Positions 25,334-35,431 of a DNA stretch of 52,686 nt are shown in pieces. This stretch comes from Flavobacteriales bacterium (GTDB lineage: Bacteria; Bacteroidota; Bacteroidia; Flavobacteriales; Flavobacteriaceae), in contig JABMNH010000011.1 of NCBI GenBank assembly GCA_013205245.1, forward strand, positions 1 to 52,686, read 5' to 3'. Both the position numbers and the translations under genes were made by a program. Within the stretch, counting starts at the first letter, position 1, and each line of letters starts with the position of its first letter. A model generated the notes under the pieces. The model searched no databases. It was not told the DNA's origin and saw nothing but the letters and a program-made list of their open reading frames with translations.

Positions 25334-25987
25334 ATGTCCCAGGCCGAAGAAAATTATTTAAAAGCTATTTATACGCTTCAAACCGAATTCGGGAAAAGTT
25401 TAAGCACAAATATAATAGCCGCTAAAATTGATACAAAAGCATCGTCTGTAACCGATATGCTTAAAAAATTATCATTAAAAAAATTAGTGATTTACAAAAA
25501 ATATCAAGGAGCACATTTAACTAAAAAAGGAAATGATTTAGCCATAAAAGTGATTCGAAAACACCGCCTGTGGGAAACTTTTTTAGTCAATAAATTAGAT
25601 TTTAACTGGAACGAAGTTCATGACATAGCCGAACAATTAGAACATATAAAATCTGATGTACTCATGGCAAAACTCGATGCTTTTTTGGGCCATCCAAAAC
25701 AAGATCCACACGGCACTCCTATTCCTAACCGAGAAGGTGTTTTTCCAGAAATAGAAAATGACTATTTGTCAAACATCCCAACAGATACGCTTTGTATTTT
25801 GGTAGGTGTTAAAAACTCATCAGATGTTTTTTTAAACTATTTAAATTCAAAAAACATTGCCCTTAACAGTACCATAAAAGTACTGAGCGTTGAGCCTTTT
25901 GACAAATCTATGCTTGTAGAAATCAACAACAAACAACTCTTAATAACAGGCGAAGTTGCCATAAATTTACAAGTAATAAAACAATAA
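25334..25987 (+). CDS. DtxR/MntR-family metal-dependent transcriptional repressor
   Basis: The 217-residue protein has an N-terminal winged helix (ENYLKAIYTLQ, ASSVTDMLKKLSLKKLVIYKKYQGAHLTKKG), a metal-binding dimerisation domain (residues about 65-140, with HRLWETFLV, the conserved WNEVHDIAEQLEHI helix and the LGHPKQDPHGTPIPN loop), and a C-terminal FeoA/SH3-like domain (about 150-215). It should sense Mn2+ or Fe2+ and repress transport genes. It is 10 bases upstream of a ZIP transporter gene, its most likely target, and the inverted repeat in front of both supports autoregulation. Which metal is sensed cannot be told from sequence. Confidence 0.92.
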   Translation: MSQAEENYLKAIYTLQTEFGKSLSTNIIAAKIDTKASSVTDMLKKLSLKKLVIYKKYQGAHLTKKGNDLAIKVIRKHRLWETFLVNKLDFNWNEVHDIAEQLEHIKSDVLMAKLDAFLGHPKQDPHGTPIPNREGVFPEIENDYLSNIPTDTLCILVGVKNSSDVFLNYLNSKNIALNSTIKVLSVEPFDKSMLVEINNKQLLITGEVAINLQVIKQ

Positions 25988-25997
25988 TCTAAAAATT

Positions 25998-26816
25998 ATG
26001 TTAGATCAAATAATTAGCTATTTAGAAAGTATTGACCCCATTATGGCGGCCTTATACGCCACATTATTCACCTGGTCTTTAACGGCTTTAGGCGCTTCAT
26101 TGGTTTTCTTTTTCAAAAAAATGAATCGTGCTGTTTTAGATGGTATGCTTGGTTTTACAGGCGGCGTGATGATAGCTGCAAGTTTTTGGAGTTTACTAAG
26201 TCCTGCCATAGAAATGAGTAGTGGTCAAGGTTTTATAAAAGTAATTCCGGCTGCGGTTGGATTTTTATTAGGAGCTCTTTTCCTTTTCGGATTAGACAAA
26301 GTTTTACCACACATCCATATAAATTTTAAAGAAGCCGAAGGTATTAAAACGCCTTGGCACAAAACCACTCTTTTGGTCTTGGCAATTACTTTGCACAACA
26401 TCCCAGAAGGATTGGCAGTGGGTGTGTTATTCGGTGGTGTTGCTGCCGGATTCGATGGCGCCACAATTGGTGGCGCTGTAGCTTTAGCCATAGGGATTGG
26501 TTTGCAAAATTTTCCCGAGGGTTTCGCCGTTGCCATGCCTTTAAGAAGACAAGGCTTATCACGTTTAAAAAGCTTTTGGTATGGGCAACTCTCTGCAATT
26601 GTAGAACCAATGGCAGGTGTTTTAGGTGCTTGGGCAGTGCTATCTTTTAAGCCCATTTTACCTTATGCATTAGCCTTTGCAGCAGGTGCCATGATTTTTG
26701 TTGTGGTAGAAGAAGTTATACCAGAAACGCAACAAGACAAATACACAGATATTGCAACGATGGGCTTTATTGCAGGCTTTATTATCATGATGACTATGGA
26801 TGTTGGATTATCTTAA
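25998..26816 (+). CDS. ZIP-family divalent metal transporter
   Basis: The 272-residue membrane protein has eight predicted helices. It carries the metal-site motifs of the ZIP family: HNIPEGLAVGVLFG in helix 4 (about residues 132-145) and the equivalent QNFPEGFAVAMPL in helix 5, where the usual HNxPEG histidine is Gln. A short His-containing loop (LPHIHINF) precedes them. It is closest to the GufA/ZupT type, which takes up Zn, Fe or Mn. It is in an operon with the DtxR/MntR-like regulator, which suggests Mn or Fe. Direction and metal are inference. Confidence 0.9.
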   Translation: MLDQIISYLESIDPIMAALYATLFTWSLTALGASLVFFFKKMNRAVLDGMLGFTGGVMIAASFWSLLSPAIEMSSGQGFIKVIPAAVGFLLGALFLFGLDKVLPHIHINFKEAEGIKTPWHKTTLLVLAITLHNIPEGLAVGVLFGGVAAGFDGATIGGAVALAIGIGLQNFPEGFAVAMPLRRQGLSRLKSFWYGQLSAIVEPMAGVLGAWAVLSFKPILPYALAFAAGAMIFVVVEEVIPETQQDKYTDIATMGFIAGFIIMMTMDVGLS

Positions 26817-26866
26817 CTTCCTAAGTTAAATTTGCAAAAAAAATGTAATTTGCATAAAATTATTTC

Positions 26867-29800
26867 GTGCAAAATCTATCCACTTTTCAAGTTTACAATG
26901 CCTCTGCCGGAAGTGGCAAAACCTTTACCCTTGTAAAAGAGTATCTCAAAATTATTTTGAAAACGCAAGATGCTTATAAATTTAAGCAGATTCTCGCCAT
27001 TACTTTTACAAATAAGGCTGCAAACGAGATGAAAGAGCGGATTTTAAATAATTTGCGCGCTTTCGCGGATGGTGACTTTAATGATATGTCCGATTTGCTA
27101 TGCCAAGAAATTTCTATAAATAAAGAAGTTCTACAAAAAAGAGCTGCTATTGCATTGCGTGAAATTATCAATAATTATGCGGCTTTTGCTATTACAACAA
27201 TAGACAGTTTTACTTATAAAATTATTCGGAATTTTTCTTTTGACTTAGGCCTGTCTCTTAATTTTGAAGTCGCATTAAACACCAAAACCATCCTTGAAGA
27301 AACCGTTGAACTTTTAATGTCTAAAATTGGCATTGATAAAGAATTGACAAAAACCTTGCTCCTTTTCGCCCTCTACAAATGGCAAAAAGACGAAACTTGG
27401 GATGTGAGTTTTGCCCTTAATGCCATTTCAAAACTCTTGGTTGACGACAGTGCGCTTACCGAATTAGACAAAATAAAAAATAAAAAAGGTCCCGATTATT
27501 TAGAACTACACGAAAAATTAAAAAAGCAAAATGACACTTTTGAAAAAGAGATTTTAAAGTTAGGGCAAGAAGGACTCTATATTATTAAGAATATTGGCAT
27601 TCCGAATAGTTCCTATGCTGGTGGAGGTGATTTTCCTAGTTTTATTTCAAAAATCACAGATAAAAACTTTGACACTATTACTTTTGAAGGCCGCCTTTCA
27701 AAAAGCATTGCAAAAGATACTTGGTGCAGTGCTAAAGCGTCTGAAGAAGACAAACAAGCTATTGAATCACAATCAGAAGAACTAAAAAGCCTATATTTTA
27801 AGATTGAAGAATTATTTACCACGCAATACAAATCTTATGTTTTGTTCAATTTAATATTAAAAAATCTTATTCCGTTATCGGTTTTAAGCGCGTTAAAAAT
27901 TTGTTTAGATAGCTATAAAATCGACAATAATATTCGGTTAAATTCAGAGTTCAACAACATCATCAGAAAACATATAAAAAACGAACCTGTGCCTTTTATT
28001 TATGAAAAAATTGGTGAAAAATTCTCTCATTTTTTTATTGACGAAATGCAAGACACATCAACTTTTCAGTGGGAAAACTTAGTGCCACTCATTGCCAACG
28101 CCCTACATCAACCCGACAGCAGTTTGTTTTTAGTGGGCGATGCCAAACAATCTATTTACAGATGGCGTGGTGGCGAAGCACAACAGTTTATCAGCTTGGC
28201 TTCTAAAATTAATAAAGATGAAACCGTTGCCGAAAATCCTTTTTTTATTCCTAAAAAAATTGAAGTTTTAGAAACCAATTTCAGAAGTTTTAGCGAAGTG
28301 GTGAATTTTAACAATGCCTTTTTTAAAAATGCTTCTAAATTTTTATCAAACCCAACACATCGTTCTTTATACGAAAATGAAAATTCGCAAAAGACAACTA
28401 AAAAAATTGGTGGTTATGTTCAAATCGACTTTTTAGAAAAAGGTTTAAAAGGAGAAGATAAAAGCGATGCTTATGCAAATACCATTATAAAGACCCTACA
28501 AAATTTAAAAAATGATTACACGCTAGGCGACGTCTGTATTTTGGTGCGTAGTAAAAAAGATGGCGCCGCTATTGCCGAAAACCTAACGGCGCAAGGCATT
28601 AACATTATGACATCGGAATCTTTGCTGATGTGCAACGCCACAAAAGTAAATTTTATCATTAATTTTCTGAGTTATTTATCTCAAGACAGCAACAAAAAAG
28701 CCTTGGCGGATGCACTTATCTTTTTGCACGAACATCTTAAAAGCAGCATTCAAATACACGATTTTATTAACGGATTTTTATCTGTTTCTAAAAAAGACCT
28801 GTTTGTCAAACTAAAAGAGTTAGATATCGATTTCTCTGACAATCAGTTTAATGAAATGTCTTTATACCAATCTGTTGCTTATCTGGTTCGTAGCTTTAGT
28901 TTGGTAGAAAAATCTGATGCTTTTATTCAGTTTTTTCTAGATGAAGTTTTAAAATTTGAACAACAAAACAAAGGAGGTGTTTCTCATTTTTTAGCCTATT
29001 TTGAGAGCAATAAATCTAGTTTAAGCATCGTCTCACCAAAAAACGATAATGCTGTCCAGATATTAACCATCCATAAAGCCAAAGGATTGGAATTTCCTGT
29101 GGTTATTTTCCCAAACAATGTAACCATTCACAGAGAAATAAAACCTTTAGAATGGTACAGCCCAAAAATGCCATCAGATTTTAATGATTTTGAAACACTA
29201 CTTATGGATGGCGGTCCAAAATTAGAACAAACCGATACTGTTGGTCAGCAAATTTATAGTCGTAAAAAAGAAGCCTTAGAACTCGATAATATAAACCTGC
29301 TATATGTGGGCTTAACCCGTGCTGTTGAGCAGTTGTATATTGTTACAGAACACAGTTCAAGTACAGCCAAAAGCATTACTTATGGTGCCGTTTTTGAAGA
29401 TTATTTAAAAACAAATGCGCTTTATCAACCTGCTAACAACACCTATACTTTTGGCAACGTAGAACGTCCAAAAAGTAAAACCGATAAAACAGAAGAAACA
29501 ACATCTTTTGAATCTAAATACATTTCGACCGATTGGAAATCGCACAATATTTACATAGTGCCTAATGCTTCAAAATATTGGAATAATCCACAACAAGAGG
29601 CTGCCATTCACGGTACTTTATTACACGATATATTGGCTGAAATTAAAACGGCAGACGATATAGATTCAGCTATAAATACCTTCCAAAAAACAGGAAAAAT
29701 AACGTTGGATGAAGCGCTAAAGTTTAAAAATACCATCACAGAAATGGTCAATCATCCCGATTTGAAAAAATATTTTTCACCGAACAATACCGTTTATAAT

Positions 29801-30025
29801 GAGTGTGAAATTGTTACAAAAGACAAAGAAATATTACGATTAGATAGGTTGGTTATTAAAGGTAAAGAAGCTGTTATTATCGATTATAAATCGGGTAAAC
29901 CATACCCCGAACACCACCAGCAACTTATTGGCTATGCCGATGCTGTAAATGGTATGAACCTTAAGCTTACTAAAAAAATATTGGTCTATTTAGAGCTTCC
30001 TATAAAAGTGATTTTTGTAACCTAA
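26867..30025 (+). CDS. AddA/RecB-like UvrD helicase-nuclease
   Basis: The 1052-residue protein is a UvrD-type helicase (Walker A NASAGSGKTF near residues 11-20, TFTNKAANEM, FFIDEMQDTSTFQW, VGDAKQSIYRWRGG, ETNFRS, TIHKAKGLEFPVVIFP, LLYVGLTRA). It has a C-terminal RecB-family nuclease domain (HGTLLHDIL, then RLDRLVIKGKEAVIIDYKSGKP, with the Asp-x-Lys active site, and QLIGYADAV). This is the layout of AddA, which resects double-strand breaks with a partner AddB. No AddB-like gene is in the window. Translation starts at GTG (26867), and no ATG is close. The role in recombination repair is inferred from domain order. Confidence 0.9.
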   Translation: MQNLSTFQVYNASAGSGKTFTLVKEYLKIILKTQDAYKFKQILAITFTNKAANEMKERILNNLRAFADGDFNDMSDLLCQEISINKEVLQKRAAIALREIINNYAAFAITTIDSFTYKIIRNFSFDLGLSLNFEVALNTKTILEETVELLMSKIGIDKELTKTLLLFALYKWQKDETWDVSFALNAISKLLVDDSALTELDKIKNKKGPDYLELHEKLKKQNDTFEKEILKLGQEGLYIIKNIGIPNSSYAGGGDFPSFISKITDKNFDTITFEGRLSKSIAKDTWCSAKASEEDKQAIESQSEELKSLYFKIEELFTTQYKSYVLFNLILKNLIPLSVLSALKICLDSYKIDNNIRLNSEFNNIIRKHIKNEPVPFIYEKIGEKFSHFFIDEMQDTSTFQWENLVPLIANALHQPDSSLFLVGDAKQSIYRWRGGEAQQFISLASKINKDETVAENPFFIPKKIEVLETNFRSFSEVVNFNNAFFKNASKFLSNPTHRSLYENENSQKTTKKIGGYVQIDFLEKGLKGEDKSDAYANTIIKTLQNLKNDYTLGDVCILVRSKKDGAAIAENLTAQGINIMTSESLLMCNATKVNFIINFLSYLSQDSNKKALADALIFLHEHLKSSIQIHDFINGFLSVSKKDLFVKLKELDIDFSDNQFNEMSLYQSVAYLVRSFSLVEKSDAFIQFFLDEVLKFEQQNKGGVSHFLAYFESNKSSLSIVSPKNDNAVQILTIHKAKGLEFPVVIFPNNVTIHREIKPLEWYSPKMPSDFNDFETLLMDGGPKLEQTDTVGQQIYSRKKEALELDNINLLYVGLTRAVEQLYIVTEHSSSTAKSITYGAVFEDYLKTNALYQPANNTYTFGNVERPKSKTDKTEETTSFESKYISTDWKSHNIYIVPNASKYWNNPQQEAAIHGTLLHDILAEIKTADDIDSAINTFQKTGKITLDEALKFKNTITEMVNHPDLKKYFSPNNTVYNECEIVTKDKEILRLDRLVIKGKEAVIIDYKSGKPYPEHHQQLIGYADAVNGMNLKLTKKILVYLELPIKVIFVT

Positions 30026-30030
30026 AACAG

Positions 30031-30038
30031 TATATTTG
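30031..30038 (+). promoter_or_regulatory. Promoter -7 box for cvpA
   Basis: TATATTTG matches TAnnTTTG exactly and lies 15 bases before the cvpA start. No -33 TTG at normal spacing is visible. Confidence 0.4.
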
Positions 30039-30053
30039 TAAAAAAAAAGACAC

Positions 30054-30551
30054 ATGAATACAATAGACATTATTATAAGTGTTTTGCTATTATTTGGTTT
30101 GGTAAGGGGGTTTATGAAAGGTTTTTTTATCGAAATAGCCTCACTTGTGGCATTGGTTGGTGGTGTTTATGGGGCTATGAATTTTTCGTTTTATGCTTCA
30201 GATATCTTACAAAAATATGTTAATTGGGACGCTAAATACATTCAGATTGCGGCATTTTCACTTACATTCTTAGCCATCATTATTCTTGTTTCATTATTGG
30301 GAAAATTGATGACAAAATTGGTTGAAACCATTGCTCTAGGATTGGTAAATAAAATTTTTGGCGGCGTTTTTGGCTTTTTAAAAATAGCCATCATATTAAG
30401 TTTTATCTTATTATTCTTTAACCAAATAAACAGCACTATTCCGTTTATAAAACAAAAAACTGTTGACGAATCGCTTTTGTTTAAACCCGTAAAAGAATTG
30501 GCACCGATGCTTTTTCCTTCTTTTTTAAAGGCCGAAACAAAACTAGATTAA
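30054..30551 (+). CDS. cvpA: CvpA family membrane protein
   Basis: The 165-residue product has four hydrophobic helices, starting with NTIDIIISVLLLFGLVRGFMKGFFIEIASLVALVGG, where the LxxGxxRGFxKG pattern is diagnostic for the CvpA (colicin V production) family. Other members affect envelope stability and membrane homeostasis; the biochemical role is not settled. It sits 28 bases after the helicase-nuclease gene and 36 bases before panB. Confidence 0.88.
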   Translation: MNTIDIIISVLLLFGLVRGFMKGFFIEIASLVALVGGVYGAMNFSFYASDILQKYVNWDAKYIQIAAFSLTFLAIIILVSLLGKLMTKLVETIALGLVNKIFGGVFGFLKIAIILSFILLFFNQINSTIPFIKQKTVDESLLFKPVKELAPMLFPSFLKAETKLD

Positions 30552-30587
30552 CATAAATTACTACATTTACTTTCTAAAAAATAGACT

Positions 30588-31406
30588 ATGTCTTCTGCAA
30601 AAAAACAATACAAACGCATTACCATTAAATCTTTAATGGAAATGAAAGCTAATGGCGAAAAAATAGCCATGTTGACCTCGTATGATTATACCATGGCAAA
30701 AATTGTTGACAATTCTGGTATTGATATTATCTTGGTGGGCGATTCGGCTTCAAATGTTATGGCTGGTCATGAGACCACATTGCCCATAACTTTAGACCAA
30801 ATGATTTATCATGCCTCATCAGTTATTCGTGCTATTGAGCATTGTTTGGTAGTGGTAGATTTGCCTTTTGGCACCTATCAAGGCAATTCAAGACAGGCAT
30901 TAGAATCCTCAATCAGAATTATGAAAGAATCTGGCGGTCATGCTGTAAAATTAGAAGGCGGTAGCGAAATTAGCGAATCTATCACGCGCATTTTATCGGC
31001 AGGTATCCCAGTAATGGGACATTTGGGTTTGACGCCACAATCTATTTATAAATTTGGTACTTATACCGTGCGTGCTAAAAAAGAAGCTGAAGCAGAAAAA
31101 CTAAAACAAGATGCCCTGCTTTTACAAGAATTGGGTTGTTTTGCCATAGTTATAGAAAAAGTACCCGCAAAACTAGCCGAAGAAGTGGCTAAAAGTTTGC
31201 GCATTCCTATAATAGGTATTGGCGCTGGTGGTGGTGTTGACGGTCAGGTTTTGGTAACCCACGATATGTTGGGCATGACACAAGAATTTAGCCCACGTTT
31301 TTTAAGACGCTATGCCAATTTATTCGATGAAATGAGTGAGGCATTTAAAAACTACATTAAAGATGTGAAATCTACTGACTTCCCCAATAAAAAAGAGCAA
31401 TACTAA
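30588..31406 (+). CDS. panB: 3-methyl-2-oxobutanoate hydroxymethyltransferase
   Basis: PanB (272 aa) adds a hydroxymethyl group from methylenetetrahydrofolate to 2-oxoisovalerate, giving ketopantoate for pantothenate and CoA synthesis. Family motifs present are [44 protein letters not shown] (metal ligands Asp in VGDS and SYD), DLPFGTYQ, the GHAVKLEGG lysine, [15 protein letters not shown], and [24 protein letters not shown]. Length is normal. It is followed by a strong bidirectional terminator. Confidence 0.97.
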   Translation: MSSAKKQYKRITIKSLMEMKANGEKIAMLTSYDYTMAKIVDNSGIDIILVGDSASNVMAGHETTLPITLDQMIYHASSVIRAIEHCLVVVDLPFGTYQGNSRQALESSIRIMKESGGHAVKLEGGSEISESITRILSAGIPVMGHLGLTPQSIYKFGTYTVRAKKEAEAEKLKQDALLLQELGCFAIVIEKVPAKLAEEVAKSLRIPIIGIGAGGGVDGQVLVTHDMLGMTQEFSPRFLRRYANLFDEMSEAFKNYIKDVKSTDFPNKKEQY

Positions 31407-31429
31407 AATTTACAATACATTATCAAACA

Positions 31430-31460
31430 AAAACCCCGAGCCAAATGGCTCGGGGTTTTT
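31430..31460. terminator. Bidirectional terminator between panB and the TonB receptor
   Basis: A perfect 13-base GC-cored stem (AAAACCCCGAGCC at 31430-31442 with GGCTCGGGGTTTT at 31447-31459) has a four-base AAAT loop and an A-run and T-run on its outer sides. Confidence 0.95.
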
Positions 31461-31483
31461 AGTTTTAAAATCAACTGTGACTT

Positions 31484-34096
31484 TTAAAATTTATAAGTCA
31501 ATCCAGCTTTAAATATGGTACCGTTAAATCCAAACTGATTTACTTCCCAAGGGTATTTAAAACGACCACCAAGATCCGTTACAACATCACCTTTGATATC
31601 AATAACATCAGGATAAACATTTAGCAAGTTATTAACTGTAAAACTGGCACTTACTTTATCTGTAAAAGCATAACTTAAAATTAAGTCGGTTACAACTTTA
31701 CCCGAAAAAGTCTGATCTTTAGTTGGGTCTGAAGCATGTTGCCATGTTACGTCACCAAAGTATGTGTTGTTTAAATTGGCCGTAAATTTATCTTTCGCAT
31801 AATCTAAACCTACAATTATTTTTGTTTTTGGTCTAGAAGACGTAATTCTTGATTGCTCTTTACGGTTAAAAATATTGTAACCGTTTGCCGCTAAGACAGC
31901 AGGTGTTCCGATAGCGCCAACAATACTTGTTTTATTAAAATTGGCAGCAATATTAACATCTAATTTTCCAGCAGCAAAATCGAAGTTTTTAAAATTGGCT
32001 ACAAAATCAACTCCATTGGTTTTTGTATTTACAGCATTGATAAAGAATTTAATACTGGTGACACTAAAATCATTTAAAATTTCTTCAACAGGATTGGTAG
32101 TTAAATCATCTCCATCAAAGCCTATTTCTCCTGTAAATAACACACGGTCATGTACTTTTACATTGTATAAATCTATTGAGAAGTTAACATCTCTTGAAGG
32201 TTTGTAAGTAAAACCAGCCGAGAAATTATCTGAAGTCTCTGCGTGCAATTGAGGCACACCTAAACCATCTCTTAAAACAGGACTCACATTGTTAAATGTT
32301 CCTTGATTTGATATGGTGCCCCCAGATACTAAAGTCTGAATATTACTCAAATAAATTTGATGTAAAGCAGGCGCTCTAAATCCAGTACTATAAGAACCTC
32401 TAATAACAGTTTCATCAGAAATTTTATAACGGCTACTCACTTTCCATGAAGTATTGTCGCCAAAATCACTAAAATTTTCATAACGAACAGCACCACTAAT
32501 TAAGAATGCTTTGCTGATATCCCAATCAACGTTTAAATAAGCACCTGCACTAGATCTGGTTGCATTAACTGCGTTGCTAGGTTGTACACCAGGAAATGAT
32601 TGTACACCACCTCCAATATAAGATTCTTCTTGACCTGCAAGCGCAATAAAACGTTCGCTTTTAATTTCTCCACCCATAGCCCAGCTAAAATCGCCATAAC
32701 TTCTGCTCACATCAACATTACCGATAATGTTGCTAAAACGGTAAGCGCCAACATCAAAACTAGTAGGACTAGCAGCACCCAAATCTGGGTTTAAAGAATT
32801 AGCAACGGTATAATCTACAGCATTTCTACCATAGGTTGCGCTAATATCTATTTTGTATTTATTCGCATCAAAACTAAAACCAGCTACGTTTGTATTATCA
32901 TTAATATTGGTTTCAAAAGAGGGTTGAAACCCTTGATATGTATCACCGGCATTGTGCAATAAATTAAATGGATCTGTTACCCAATAAGGGGTTCTGTATA
33001 AAGCAAAACTTTTTCCTTGACGGAATACTAAGCCACCATAAGAATAAAATTTACCTTTCCCATTTTTAAAAGGGATTTCAGAATTATAAAAAACTTCTCC
33101 TTTTGTAATTTCTGGCTGACCAATAGTCATTCCTAAATCAGGATTTTGTTGAATCCAAGAATCAGAAGCACCTACACCAAATAAATCATCTTGGCCAGGC
33201 GTACCAGCTCTATTTGTAAGACTCTGACGATAAGCCCCTAATGATAAATTAATAAATCCGCCTCCATTTATTTGAAGCGTTGTATTTAAATCGGCGCCAA
33301 CGCTAAAACCATCACCTTTTGAAGTGACACCAGAGTTTACATTAACTTGTGTAAAATCAACATTCTTTTTTAAGACGATGTTTACCACGCCCGCAATGGC
33401 ATCAGAGCCATATTGTGCAGAAGCGCCATCTCTTAAAACTTCTATATGATCTATGGCAGCTGTAGGGATACTTTTCATATCTGTACCTACTTCACCTTTA
33501 CCAGGGGTGTCATTGATATAAACCAAAGCACTTTGATTTTTACGTTTTCCGTTTACCAATACCAATGTTCTACTTGGGCCTAAACCACGTAAATCGGCTG
33601 GGTCAAAATGCGCTGTGGCATCAGAAATTGTTTGATTGCTAGAATTATAAGAAGGGATCTTGTAAGTTAGCATTTGGTCTACAGTAGCTTGACCACTACT
33701 CGCCATATCTTTAACACTAATATTGTCAATTGGCACAGAAGAATCTAAAATAGTTCTAGGTTTTGCGCGGTTACCAGTTAAAACAACCTCGTCTAAACCT
33801 ACATTTTCTTCTTGTAAAATTACAGTTACAGTATCATTTGTCGTTACTGTTTTAGTAACATACCCCACAGATGAGATACTAATAGTTGCTGGCAACTTAG
33901 ATACATTTAAAGTAAAAGCACCATTATCATCGGTTGTAGTACCGTTTGTTGTTCCCTTTTCAACAACTGTTGCAAACGGAATAGCATTTCCTTTAACATC
34001 TGTAACTTTACCATTTACAGATTGTGCCATTATGCTTATTGGAAGCATAAATAAAAAGAACAAAAAAGTCTTTTTGATAAGTAATTTTGTTTTCAT
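31484..34096 (-). CDS. TonB-dependent outer-membrane receptor
   Basis: The 870-residue product has a signal peptide (to about residue 24, IMAQS). A carboxypeptidase-regulatory-like domain follows (about 25-100, NGKVTDVKGNAIPFATVVEKGTTNGTTTDDNGAF), then the plug domain (about 110-240, with SGQATVDQMLTYKIPSYN, GLGPSRTLVLVNGKRK, IDHIEVLRDGASAQYGSDAIAGVVNIVLKK), and a 22-strand-type barrel ending in AGLTYKF. No SusD-like partner gene is adjacent, so this is more likely a siderophore, cobalamin or small-molecule receptor than a glycan SusC. The ligand cannot be read from sequence. Transcription is divergent from the MoxR-Bat operon across a 254-base AT-rich gap. Confidence 0.92.
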   Translation of the reverse strand: MKTKLLIKKTFLFFLFMLPISIMAQSVNGKVTDVKGNAIPFATVVEKGTTNGTTTDDNGAFTLNVSKLPATISISSVGYVTKTVTTNDTVTVILQEENVGLDEVVLTGNRAKPRTILDSSVPIDNISVKDMASSGQATVDQMLTYKIPSYNSSNQTISDATAHFDPADLRGLGPSRTLVLVNGKRKNQSALVYINDTPGKGEVGTDMKSIPTAAIDHIEVLRDGASAQYGSDAIAGVVNIVLKKNVDFTQVNVNSGVTSKGDGFSVGADLNTTLQINGGGFINLSLGAYRQSLTNRAGTPGQDDLFGVGASDSWIQQNPDLGMTIGQPEITKGEVFYNSEIPFKNGKGKFYSYGGLVFRQGKSFALYRTPYWVTDPFNLLHNAGDTYQGFQPSFETNINDNTNVAGFSFDANKYKIDISATYGRNAVDYTVANSLNPDLGAASPTSFDVGAYRFSNIIGNVDVSRSYGDFSWAMGGEIKSERFIALAGQEESYIGGGVQSFPGVQPSNAVNATRSSAGAYLNVDWDISKAFLISGAVRYENFSDFGDNTSWKVSSRYKISDETVIRGSYSTGFRAPALHQIYLSNIQTLVSGGTISNQGTFNNVSPVLRDGLGVPQLHAETSDNFSAGFTYKPSRDVNFSIDLYNVKVHDRVLFTGEIGFDGDDLTTNPVEEILNDFSVTSIKFFINAVNTKTNGVDFVANFKNFDFAAGKLDVNIAANFNKTSIVGAIGTPAVLAANGYNIFNRKEQSRITSSRPKTKIIVGLDYAKDKFTANLNNTYFGDVTWQHASDPTKDQTFSGKVVTDLILSYAFTDKVSASFTVNNLLNVYPDVIDIKGDVVTDLGGRFKYPWEVNQFGFNGTIFKAGLTYKF

Positions 34097-34182
34097 ACTA
34101 AAATTTTAATTGATATAATTTAAAGTTGGCAAATGTTTACATTTTATTTATCATAAACAAGATAATGTTAACATTATTTTAA

Positions 34183-34190
34183 CAAATATA
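34183..34190 (-). promoter_or_regulatory. Candidate -7 box for the TonB-dependent receptor
   Basis: The minus strand reads TATATTTG, matching TAnnTTTG, about 87 bases before the receptor start. Confidence 0.35.
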
Positions 34191-34306
34191 ATTAATTATA
34201 CTGATAATTCATATCTTTTTAAGATATTCATTAAATTTTCACTAAAATATTAATTACACTTATTAGCTTTAACCAAATTTTAACAACAGCTGTATTTATT
34301 AAATAG

Positions 34307-34314
34307 TATTTTTG
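34307..34314 (+). promoter_or_regulatory. Candidate -7 box for the moxR-Bat operon
   Basis: TATTTTTG matches TAnnTTTG and lies 36 bases before the MoxR start. It could drive the whole run to 43624, since no terminator is visible before that point. Confidence 0.45.
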
Positions 34315-34350
34315 TTCACCAATAAAAAACAGAAATTAAAAAGCATATAA

Positions 34351-35355
34351 ATGGAAGAGCAAAACACGCAAATTGATATAAGCGCTATTAATGAAAAAAT
34401 AGAAAAAGAAAGCGCCTTTGTTGAATTGTTAACCCTAGAAATGAATAAAGTTATTGTGGGGCAAAAGCACATGATAGAACGTTTATTAATAGGTTTATTA
34501 GGAAATGGTCATATTCTTTTAGAAGGTGTGCCGGGTTTGGCAAAAACTCTAGCCATTAATACACTTGCTAAAGCCATTGATGGATCTTTTAGCCGTGTTC
34601 AATTCACACCAGATTTACTGCCTGCAGATATTACAGGCACAATGATTTACAACATTAAAGACAATAAGTTCACCATTAAAAAAGGGCCTATTTTCGCAAA
34701 TTTTGTATTGGCAGATGAGATAAATCGAGCGCCAGCTAAAGTACAATCGGCATTATTAGAAGCCATGCAAGAACGTCAAATAACTATTGGCGATACCACT
34801 TTTAAATTAGAAGAACCTTTTTTGGTGATGGCCACACAAAATCCAATAGAACAAGAAGGCACCTACCCGTTGCCCGAAGCGCAAATTGATAGGTTTATGT
34901 TAAAGACCGTTATTGATTATCCAGCCGTAAAAGAGGAACAACTTATTATGCGTCAGAATCTTAATAACAGTTTTCCTAAAGTTAATTCTGTAGTTTCTGT
35001 AAAGCAAATTTTAAATGCGCGCGAAGTCATTAAAGAGGTGTATATGGATGAGAAAATAGAAAAATACATCTTAGACATTATTTTCGCCACACGCTATCCA
35101 GAAAATTTTGGATTGGCAGAACTTAAGCCTCTTATAAGCTTTGGCGCCTCACCTAGGGGCTCTATAAATTTAGCAATGGCTACCAAATGTTATACTTTTA
35201 TAAAACACAGAGGTTACGTCATTCCAGAAGATGTACGTGCTGTTGCTCTTGACGTTTTGCGTCATAGAATTGGCGTGACTTATGAGGCTGAAGCCGAAAA
35301 CATCACATCTGAGGATATTGTTCAAAAGATTCTCAATCAAGTTGAAGTACCCTAA
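34351..35355 (+). CDS. MoxR-type AAA+ ATPase
   Basis: The 334-residue ATPase has Walker A GVPGLAKT (residues 59-66), a Walker B in VLADEINRAP, the ATQNPIEQEGTYPLPEAQIDRF sensor region, and a C-terminal lid domain. MoxR proteins are chaperone-like ATPases that act on von Willebrand factor A (VWA) partners. It leads the Bat operon and is followed 76 bases later by a DUF58 protein, the standard arrangement in Bacteroidota. Its likely partners are the DUF58, BatA and BatB proteins downstream. Confidence 0.95.
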   Translation: MEEQNTQIDISAINEKIEKESAFVELLTLEMNKVIVGQKHMIERLLIGLLGNGHILLEGVPGLAKTLAINTLAKAIDGSFSRVQFTPDLLPADITGTMIYNIKDNKFTIKKGPIFANFVLADEINRAPAKVQSALLEAMQERQITIGDTTFKLEEPFLVMATQNPIEQEGTYPLPEAQIDRFMLKTVIDYPAVKEEQLIMRQNLNNSFPKVNSVVSVKQILNAREVIKEVYMDEKIEKYILDIIFATRYPENFGLAELKPLISFGASPRGSINLAMATKCYTFIKHRGYVIPEDVRAVALDVLRHRIGVTYEAEAENITSEDIVQKILNQVEVP

Positions 35356-35431
35356 ATTTTAGTCAAACAAAGACCAACTTACTAAGATTAATGATTTACT
35401 GTTTATAAGCAGAAACAGCACAATAATTCTA

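Noticed and set aside
26225-26656. Long antisense frames over the ZIP transporter gene
   Set aside because: They are shadows of a strongly supported membrane-protein gene; no ribosome-site or family match is visible.
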